The notes under the pieces were generated by a model. The model made no database searches, was not told the DNA's origin, and saw only the letters and a program-made list of their open reading frames with translations. A stretch of 64,000 bases of DNA from Subsaxibacter sp. CAU 1640 (GTDB lineage: Bacteria > Bacteroidota > Bacteroidia > Flavobacteriales > Flavobacteriaceae), in contig NZ_JALNMI010000002.1 of the NCBI RefSeq assembly GCF_023156585.1, positions 124,001 through 188,000 on the forward strand. Direction: 5' to 3'. Position numbers and translations under genes: made by a program. Numbering within the stretch: the first letter of the stretch is position 1; every line of letters starts with the position of its first letter. This document shows, one piece after another, positions 53,575 through 59,652 of the stretch.

Positions 53575-53687
53575 TAATTGCTTGTTCTCGCCTACTTCTG
53601 AAAATCCTCGCGGATTTTCAGTTTGGTGTGTACTTGCAAAGTTAAGTGCTTACCCACGCAACTACTCATAGCCGAGACCGTTGTAAG
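53555..53687 (+). repeat. attC-like site A (133 bp imperfect inverted repeat)
   Basis: Outer arms: CCTACAAC (53555-53562) with GTTGTAAG (53680-53687). Inner arms: GGCTATTAGTAATTGC (53566-53581) with 53658-53673 (13 of 16 positions complementary). Between them is a ten-bp hairpin (53598-53607 with 53612-53621). The unpaired gaps of three and six bases between outer and inner arms resemble the R and L boxes of integron attC sites. Confidence 0.65.
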
Positions 53688-53705
53688 TAATTTACACCGA
53701 CACTA

Positions 53706-53930
53706 ATGGACAATCTAAAACCAACATTATTTTTCATTTTCGGAGCTTTACTTTTTTGGTTTATTGGACCGATAATTGTGAAATATCAATTAAAATTTCA
53801 TAATAAACACAACCCTAAATTAGTTGAGAAAGCGCCAGGGATTTTTAAAGGAATGAAAATCTTTTTTAGAGTCTTCTCAATCATTTGTATAATATTCGCT
53901 TTTATAGTTCTATTGGGAATTAAAATTTAG
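53706..53930 (+). CDS. Small two-span membrane protein, unknown
   Basis: A 74-residue protein with two membrane segments (LFFIFGALLFWFIGPIIV and VFSIICIIFAFIVLLGI) joined by a basic loop (KYQLKFHNKHNPKLVEK). I do not recognise a family. It begins 18 bases after the right end of site A and the next gene begins 5 bases after its stop, so both probably share one cassette. Confidence 0.6.
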   Translation: MDNLKPTLFFIFGALLFWFIGPIIVKYQLKFHNKHNPKLVEKAPGIFKGMKIFFRVFSIICIIFAFIVLLGIKI

Positions 53931-53935
53931 ATTTC

Positions 53936-54394
53936 ATGAGTAAATTAAAATTAAATTTTGAAATTCCTAAAAATGGTTGGTTGCCGACAAGTTTGAGATA
54001 TTCTGACCTCGAATTGAACTTTAGTGCGTCAAATATTCCAGAAAATCCGACTGACAAACTTTGCGAATCTCTGATTTTAGCACTTAATGGAATTAAAACG
54101 GAAACACTCTGGAATCTGGAACCTGAATGCTATTTCTTTGAACTCAAACCAAACAAAAAAGGAATTGATTTTGTAATCTCAAAAAGTGGTGGAATCACAG
54201 AAAACCGAAATCTAATTTATGAACTGACTGGAGATTTTGAGTCTGTCATTTTACCAATGTATAGGAGTTTAAAAAAGTTCAGCACATTGGAATTTGATAA
54301 AGCGGATTGGAAAAAAATTGACAAAATAAAACTGAATAAATTAACGGAATTAGTAACTGAAAGAAAAAACTACTTACACACCGTGTATAATTAA
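53936..54394 (+). CDS. Hypothetical cytosolic protein, cassette-borne
   Basis: A 152-residue protein with no signal or membrane segment. It is mixed alpha/beta with conserved-looking aromatic positions (NFEIPKNGWLPTSLRYSDLE, then WNLEPECYFFELKPNKKGID). The overall look recalls small immunity-type or DUF proteins, but no family is recognised. The last residues (HTVYN) and the stop lie in the left arm of site B. Confidence 0.6.
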   Translation: MSKLKLNFEIPKNGWLPTSLRYSDLELNFSASNIPENPTDKLCESLILALNGIKTETLWNLEPECYFFELKPNKKGIDFVISKSGGITENRNLIYELTGDFESVILPMYRSLKKFSTLEFDKADWKKIDKIKLNKLTELVTERKNYLHTVYN

Positions 54395-54508
54395 TTGCTT
54401 TGGCAGGTGCCTATTTGGAAAATTCCTTCTGAATTTTCTTGCGTCTGTTTTTGTTTACTAAATTAGGTGCTAGCCACGCACCTAATCATACACCAACCGT
54501 TGTGCGTC
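54375..54508 (+). repeat. attC-like site B
   Basis: Inner arms GTGTATAATTAATTGC (54383-54398) and 54478-54493 pair at 13 of 16 positions. The outer right end is GTTGTGCG (54499-54506) with CACACC (54377-54382) on the left. Internal hairpins: 54418-54425 with 54431-54438, and a nine-bp stem 54462-54470 with 54478-54486. Confidence 0.6.
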
Positions 54509-54606
54509 ATTTACGGAGCACGTTAACTAAACGAAAAACATAATTCACTCATTCGAGTTTTTATGAAAAACAGAATTGAAATATTTTAGGAATTTAAAGA
54601 AGAAAA

Positions 54607-55077
54607 ATGAGAATATTTCTAATTCTATTATTGCTGACTTTGACTTTCGGTTGTGCAACTCGGAATATAAAATACGACCGAAATAAAATATTGAAAAAAT
54701 ACGCAACGGAATTCGACATCATATTAGATTCCGAGAAAGTAAATCTTGAAAATTTATATTTAGACAAGGATAATATAAAAGTAACTTCCATTGACCGAAA
54801 AGCAAAAACTGTAAGAATTGAACAATTAAAAAAAACTGAATTAATTACTTTGAATAATATTTATTTAGACAGTTTAAGTAAAGGTCGTCGAGGTTGGAAT
54901 AAAAAAGAAATCGGATTTATAATAATTGATGGAATTTTATTGACAGACAAAACTACAGAGGAAATAAAACTTGACCCAAATGCGATTAAGGATTTCCGAA
55001 TACAGAAAGGCGAAGACTCGAAAGACAGTCGAATTTTTAGAATGGATAGAGATTATTTAATAATAACAACGAAATAA
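54607..55077 (+). CDS. Small lipoprotein, cassette-borne, TonB-plug-like tail
   Basis: A 156-residue lipoprotein with signal IFLILLLLTLTFGCATRN, Cys at about 16. The body is charged and beta-rich. Near the C-terminus IGFIIIDGILLTDKTTEEIK then LDPNAIKDFRIQK resembles the turn seen in TonB-receptor plug and related domains in Bacteroidota, where a short motif presents a partner. Function unknown. It lies about 100 bp after site B and 10 bp before site C. Confidence 0.6.
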   Translation: MRIFLILLLLTLTFGCATRNIKYDRNKILKKYATEFDIILDSEKVNLENLYLDKDNIKVTSIDRKAKTVRIEQLKKTELITLNNIYLDSLSKGRRGWNKKEIGFIIIDGILLTDKTTEEIKLDPNAIKDFRIQKGEDSKDSRIFRMDRDYLIITTK

Positions 55078-55087
55078 AAAAAACGAA

Positions 55088-55251
55088 CGCACAACAACGG
55101 CTATAGTTCATTGCTTCTGACTTTCCTATCGGAAAGTCCTCGCAAATTTCCTAACTTCGGTTTACGGCCGACACGAGCATGAAGTGCGAACTGGCGGAGC
55201 ACAATCCTCGCGGATTTTCACACAACATATTATATACAAAACCGTCGTAAG
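55088..55251 (+). repeat. attC-like site C
   Basis: Left arm CGCACAACAACGGCTATAGT starts at 55089; right end GTCGTAAG (55244-55251). Pairing of the inner arms is weaker than in A and B. It carries the hairpin GACTTTCC/GGAAAGTC (55119-55126 with 55131-55138) and an 18-base sequence (55203-55220) identical to one in site A (53603-53620). Confidence 0.55.
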
Positions 55252-55280
55252 TAAGTTAAAAACTCATCTATTAAAACACA

Positions 55281-55721
55281 ATGAAACATCTCAATGAAAT
55301 TGCATCAGCAAAATACGGTTTTATAACTAATATTCGAGAACCTGAAGAATATGTATTAGAATTTCATTTGGAAATAGCACAAATTTCTGACAATGACGAA
55401 GATGTTATTATAGGAAATCAAAATATTGGACCAGCTCGAAGAATTTACGTTGATGAAAAAAGCCCAAAATTTAAAATTAGGTTTAATAACTATATTGGAT
55501 ATTCAACAATAAATGAAAGTTATGCAAGGCAATTAGAGGGAGAATTTACTGGAATAAACCCAAGAATATACACGGAATCAAATTTTCTATATTATATCAA
55601 AAAGGATTCGTTCGCATCAAAAGATTATCCTGGAGAATTTAAACATTATGCTTTTTTAAGTGATAACTTAATTATGAATATTGCATCCCAAACTGAACCT
55701 GAAATAATCAAATTAAAATAA
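55281..55721 (+). CDS. Hypothetical cytosolic protein, cassette-borne
   Basis: A 146-residue protein, beta-rich, with no signal or membrane segment (YGFITNIREPEEYVLEFHLE, then RIYVDEKSPKFKIRFNNYIG). I do not recognise a family. It starts 29 bases after site C and ends 3 bases before a left half-site, so it looks like the last cassette. Codon use is very AT-rich. Confidence 0.6.
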   Translation: MKHLNEIASAKYGFITNIREPEEYVLEFHLEIAQISDNDEDVIIGNQNIGPARRIYVDEKSPKFKIRFNNYIGYSTINESYARQLEGEFTGINPRIYTESNFLYYIKKDSFASKDYPGEFKHYAFLSDNLIMNIASQTEPEIIKLK

Positions 55722-55724
55722 AAA

Positions 55725-55776
55725 CCTACACACAACTCCCGCCAGCCCCCCGCTAGCGCTCGTTTGCAACGAGTGC
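55725..55776 (+). repeat. Half-site D and GC-rich hairpin closing the array
   Basis: CCTACACACAAC (55725-55736) resembles the left ends of the other sites but has no matching right arm. It is followed by a GC-rich nine-bp hairpin (55756-55764 with 55768-55776, one G-T pair). A second hairpin lies at 55821-55844 (AAGGCGG / CCGCCTT). Confidence 0.45.
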
Positions 55777-55951
55777 CCTCAACTGTGAGGTAACAAAAAT
55801 TGGTAACACTGGTTTACAGCAAGGCGGTTCAATCTCTCCGCCTTTGCGTCTCCGCGAGCTTTAACCACTTACAGCTTAAAGCTCCAAACCAAAACCAAAC
55901 CCCAATAACCAAAAATCAAAAAAATTGTCGTAAAATACCTTTTTAGGGTAG

Positions 55952-56203
55952 GATATGTCATGTTGCACGAAGGAACTGTCATGTTGCAAGTGGGATATGT
56001 CATGTGGTAAGTTGGAACTGTCATGTTGCACGTGGGATATGTCATGTTGCATGTGGAAACTGTAATGTGGCACGTTGGATATGTCATGTTGCACGTGGGA
56101 TATGTCATGTTGCACGTGGGATATGTCATGTGATAAGTTGGAACTGTCATGTTGCAAGTTGGAACTGTAATGTTGCATGTTCAAACTATCATGTGTGTCG
56201 TGT
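55952..56203. repeat. Twelve tandem 21-bp repeats
   Basis: Twelve units of exactly 21 bases, consensus GATATGTCATGTTGCACGTG plus G. Units fall into two types by their start (GATAT or GAACT/AAACT) in the order 1,2,1,2,1,2,1,1,1,2,2,2. Differences are all substitutions. Because 21 is a multiple of three, frames stay open on both strands, but none looks like a real gene. It ends 92 bp before an ECF sigma gene. Confidence 0.9.
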
Positions 56204-56279
56204 GATATAACATTTCAATTTAAACAAATAATACAGTTAAGATAATTTTTAATTGAGCAAATGCCACGTGTAACATAAA

Positions 56280-56295
56280 ACTACCTTTAGGTAGT
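56280..56295 (+). promoter_or_regulatory. Palindrome touching the sigma start codon
   Basis: ACTACCTTTAGGTAGT (seven-bp arms, two-base centre) ends at the base before the ATG at 56296. As RNA it would form a hairpin over the ribosome binding region; as DNA it could be an operator. Confidence 0.5.
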
Positions 56296-56826
56296 ATGAA
56301 AAATATAGACACCCTAATAGAACAGTTTCGACATAAGGATGAAAGGGCATTTGAGAAACTATATTACCTATATTCTCGAAACACCCACATATTCATCAAC
56401 AACATTGTCAGGAACAAAGACCTAGCCGATGAGCTAGTGCAAGACACCTTTTTAAAAGCTTGGCAAAATGCCCATAAATTCACCCCAGATAAGGGGCGTT
56501 TCTTTACATGGATCTTGAACATTGCCCGTAATGCCTCGATAGATTTATTACGGTCGAAGGCCCACAAGCAATCGCAAAAAACCACAGATGTCGATGCACG
56601 CTATGATTTAGGATGCACCCGCGACCATGAGAAGAGCACCAATGCCAATTATGTCTCAAGGTTTCTACCAAGGCTGTCAGCAAGCCGTTGCGAAGTCATC
56701 GACCTATTGTTTCTACAAGAGTACACCCATAAAGAGGCCGCTGAATATCTCAACATACCATTAGGCACCTTAAAACATAGAAGCCGTGAGGGACTATCAG
56801 ATTTGCGCCAACTAATGCATGTGTGA
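56296..56826 (+). CDS. ECF-type RNA polymerase sigma factor
   Basis: A sigma-70 family ECF factor of 176 residues. Region 2: DLADELVQDTFLKAWQNAHK, then FTWILNIARNASIDLLRSKA. Region 4: SRCEVIDLLFLQEYTHKEAA followed by EYLNIPLGTLKHRSREGL. The linker (KAHKQSQKTTDVDARYDLG) is longer than in the ECF factor at 23971. No anti-sigma gene adjoins it; the next gene is convergent. It follows the 21-bp repeat array and a palindrome at the start codon, both possible control elements. Confidence 0.92.
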   Translation: MKNIDTLIEQFRHKDERAFEKLYYLYSRNTHIFINNIVRNKDLADELVQDTFLKAWQNAHKFTPDKGRFFTWILNIARNASIDLLRSKAHKQSQKTTDVDARYDLGCTRDHEKSTNANYVSRFLPRLSASRCEVIDLLFLQEYTHKEAAEYLNIPLGTLKHRSREGLSDLRQLMHV

Positions 56827-56833
56827 TTTTAGT

Positions 56834-58300
56834 TTAAATGCCACTGATAAAGCTGCCATAAGGGTCTTTAAACTGTATGCCTTCGGTAAAACGGAATTTG
56901 CTCAACTGTTTGAATTCTACCAATGCCCATAGTATAAATTCTTTGACAAAATAACTGTCTTCATTTTTAAGATTGGGCTGGTATTCGCCCAATAAATCAT
57001 CCAGTGGTGAGATGGCATCGAGGATTTGTTTGTATTCCTTGTCGCGCACCTCATCTAGCAATTCAAAACCATCCTTTTGATTGAAAAACCAAGACACAAC
57101 ATCATCATAAGGCGTTTCTTCTTCCTGCTTTTTCAATTTTTCTATCTTCGGAAAATATTCCGGGAACAAACTTTTCACAGCTTCGCCAATCAAATTAAAG
57201 GCGACCACCGCGGCACCTTCCTGTTCGCCTTCGTACACCAACTCTACCTTACCAGTAATAGATGGAATAATCCCAACAAAGTCGCTTAAGCGTACAGTGG
57301 TTTTGTCATCACCAGCTTTTAAAGCACGACGCTCGGCAGTACTCAATAAGTTTTCAAGAGCAGTGATACCAAGTCTCGCACTGACACCGCTTTTGGCATC
57401 AATATATTCGCTTTCGCGTGCTTCAAAGACTATCTGTTCCAGTAAATCGCGTGCCAAATCGGGTACCAAAACGGTATCCTTTTGCGCTTCCACTACCCCA
57501 GCCTCTTGTTGGGTAATCATTCGAGCGGTTTCGATATCTGCTGGATAGTGTGTCAATATTTGAGAACCGATACGGTCTTTCAACGGTGTCACAATGCTCC
57601 CACGATTGGTATAATCTTCCGGATTTGCCGTAAACAAGAATTGAATGTCAAGCGGCAAGCGCAATTTAAATCCTCTAATCTGAATGTCGCCTTCCTGAAG
57701 GATGTTGAACAGCGCCACCTGAATACGCGCCTGTAAATCTGGCAATTCATTGATAACAAAGATGCAGCGATTCGCACGAGGAATCATCCCATAGTGAATG
57801 ACACGGTCATCGGCATAGCTTAATTTGAGATTGGCTGCCTTAATAGGATCCACATCACCGATGATATCAGCCACGGTCACATCTGGCGTTGCCAACTTCT
57901 CTGCGAAACGTTCGCTGCGATGCAACCAGGCAATAGGTGTTTGATCACCTTTCTCCGCAATCAGTTCTTTAGCAAAACGAGAGATAGGATTCAATGGGTC
58001 GTCATTGATTTCAGAGCCTTCAATAACTGGAATATAGTCATCAAGTAAGTTCAACATCAAACGCGCCAAACGTGTTTTCGCCTGTCCGCGCAGTCCCAAG
58101 AGATTGATATTATGACGGGACAAGATAGCACGCTCCAATTCTGGAATCACCGTGTTCTCATAACCGTGAACCCCTTCAAACGTGGTTTCTTTGTTTTTGA
58201 TTTTCTGAATCAGGTTGTCGCGCAATTCATCCTTAATAGATTTTGATTTGTAACCTGATTGTTTTAATTCGCCTAGTGTTTGTATCTTTTCTATATTCAT
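56834..58300 (-). CDS. MoxR-type / magnesium-chelatase-like AAA+ ATPase
   Basis: An AAA+ ATPase of 488 residues related to the ChlI/MoxR group. Walker A is LLGLRGQAKTRLARL; the Walker B place reads CIFVINELPDLQARIQ, with Asn for the usual Asp. The sensor-1 region is FLFTANPEDYTNRG and the arginine finger region TPLKDRIGSQI. ATG 58300 (MNIEKIQTLGELKQ) is used rather than TTG 58306. The partner VWA gene lies 52 bp upstream on the same strand. Such pairs remodel or chaperone protein complexes; chlorophyll synthesis is not implied. Confidence 0.85.
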   Translation of the reverse strand: MNIEKIQTLGELKQSGYKSKSIKDELRDNLIQKIKNKETTFEGVHGYENTVIPELERAILSRHNINLLGLRGQAKTRLARLMLNLLDDYIPVIEGSEINDDPLNPISRFAKELIAEKGDQTPIAWLHRSERFAEKLATPDVTVADIIGDVDPIKAANLKLSYADDRVIHYGMIPRANRCIFVINELPDLQARIQVALFNILQEGDIQIRGFKLRLPLDIQFLFTANPEDYTNRGSIVTPLKDRIGSQILTHYPADIETARMITQQEAGVVEAQKDTVLVPDLARDLLEQIVFEARESEYIDAKSGVSARLGITALENLLSTAERRALKAGDDKTTVRLSDFVGIIPSITGKVELVYEGEQEGAAVVAFNLIGEAVKSLFPEYFPKIEKLKKQEEETPYDDVVSWFFNQKDGFELLDEVRDKEYKQILDAISPLDDLLGEYQPNLKNEDSYFVKEFILWALVEFKQLSKFRFTEGIQFKDPYGSFISGI

Positions 58301-58310
58301 TTTCAATTTT

Positions 58311-58352
58311 TTCTAGTCTTAAATCTTATGTCTAAAGTCTATTATCTATGGT
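58311..58352 (-). repeat. Short-period spacer between VWA and MoxR genes
   Basis: On the minus strand the spacer repeats TAGAC/AAGA-type pieces at about 8-9-base intervals (AGACCATAG, ATAATAGAC, TTTAGACAT, AAGATTTAA, GACTAGA). It is low-complexity, similar in style to the flanks of the four-helix-bundle gene. Confidence 0.5.
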
Positions 58353-59480
58353 CTACCCACGTATTCTTTTCTTTCTGTTCGTTTCATAATCCTCAAAAAT
58401 CATTTCACCCAAACCTTTGAGCCCTGTGTAAAACGCCTTGCCTTGATTGGCATACGTAAACTCCCGAACAAACTGCATCAGATAATCATCTTTCGCAATC
58501 ATAAAGGTTGTAATGGGAATGTGCAATCTACGTGCCTGTTGCGCCATCGCATAGCATTTGTTGGTGATGTACGGATTTAGACCAACGCTATCCTTATAAT
58601 ACTGTCCGTCTGGCATTCGCAGACAGCTTGGTTTACCATCGGTAATCATAAAGATTTGTTTATTGGTATTTCGTTTGCGTCGGAGTAAGTCCATCGCCAA
58701 CTGAAGTCCCGCAACGGTGTTGGTATGATATGGTCCGACTTTGAGATACGGTAAATCCTTGATTTCGATTTGCCAAGCGTCGTTACCAAAGACCAAGATA
58801 TCCAAAGTATCTTTTGGGTAACGTGTGGTAATTAATTCTGCCAATGCCATCGCCACCTTCTTTGCAGGTGTGATGCGATCTTCACCATATAAAATCATAC
58901 TGTGACTGATGTCAATCATCAACACCGTACTCATTTGTGATTTGTGAAGTGTTTCTTCTACCACCAAATCTTCTTCCGACAGACTGAAATCACCAATACC
59001 GTGATTGATTTGTGCATTCCGTAAACTCTCGGTTATGGACACTTTTTCCAAAGCATCGCCGAATTGATAATTTCTGAAATCACCCGTATGCTCATCGCCT
59101 ATGCCAGGACTTTTGCTTTTGTGATTACCTTGTCCGCTTCGCTTAATTTTCCCAAATATCTGGTCAAGCGCTTGCTGACGAATGGCACGTTCGGTCTTGG
59201 CTGTAATCGCCATACCACCATTACCGTCTGGGTCGATCTCTTCTCGGATATAGCCTTTCTTCTTGAGATCTTCAATAAAATCATCAATAGTGTAATCTGG
59301 AGTGGTGAGTTTATATTCCTTATCCAATTCGCGCAACCAGTCGATGGCTTCATCAAAATCGCCAGATGTGTGCGTAATCAACTCTTTAAAAATATCAAAA
59401 AGCTTGTCAAAAGGAGATTGAAAAGGCGCCTCATAAGATTTAAAGACGAAGCCTTTTCTAAATGAATTCGTTTTTGTCAT
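58353..59480 (-). CDS. VWA-domain protein, partner of the MoxR-type ATPase
   Basis: A cytosolic protein of 375 residues. ATG 59480 (MTKTNSFRKGFVFKSYEAPF) is chosen; the frame extends 113 codons further but that part overlaps the divergent peptidase gene and looks non-coding. The N-terminal half is helical and charged (FDEAIDWLRELDKEYKLTTP). The C-terminal VWA domain has the MIDAS motif VLMIDISHSMILYGE (D-x-S-x-S), then the Thr/Asp positions near YHTNTVAGLQLAMDLL and MITDGKPSCL. With the ATPase it forms a MoxR/VWA-type metal-dependent remodelling pair. Confidence 0.87.
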   Translation of the reverse strand: MTKTNSFRKGFVFKSYEAPFQSPFDKLFDIFKELITHTSGDFDEAIDWLRELDKEYKLTTPDYTIDDFIEDLKKKGYIREEIDPDGNGGMAITAKTERAIRQQALDQIFGKIKRSGQGNHKSKSPGIGDEHTGDFRNYQFGDALEKVSITESLRNAQINHGIGDFSLSEEDLVVEETLHKSQMSTVLMIDISHSMILYGEDRITPAKKVAMALAELITTRYPKDTLDILVFGNDAWQIEIKDLPYLKVGPYHTNTVAGLQLAMDLLRRKRNTNKQIFMITDGKPSCLRMPDGQYYKDSVGLNPYITNKCYAMAQQARRLHIPITTFMIAKDDYLMQFVREFTYANQGKAFYTGLKGLGEMIFEDYETNRKKRIRG

Positions 59481-59652
59481 AGCATTATAAAAGTAACAAT
59501 TTTTGAGGTTTTGATGCTTGGCATTAACATCTATTTTAAGAATCTTATGATAAGTTTTAGTTATCTTTAGAACAACTAAAGAGTATATATAAAAAGATTT
59601 AAATGTCTCTCTTTGCCTTTGAAATATTAAAAACAACCAAAACCTGATTACA

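Noticed and set aside
55952-56203. CRISPR array
   Set aside because: Units are contiguous with no unique spacers and no cas genes nearby.
55869-56210. Open frames through the 21-bp repeats on both strands (up to 102 residues)
   Set aside because: Frames are open only because the unit is a multiple of three bases; no start signal and highly repetitive translation such as CHVARGI or MTYPTCN.
56834-59480. Chlorophyll-type magnesium chelatase
   Set aside because: ChlI/ChlD-like pair, but no chlorophyll genes; MoxR/VWA remodelling is the better reading.
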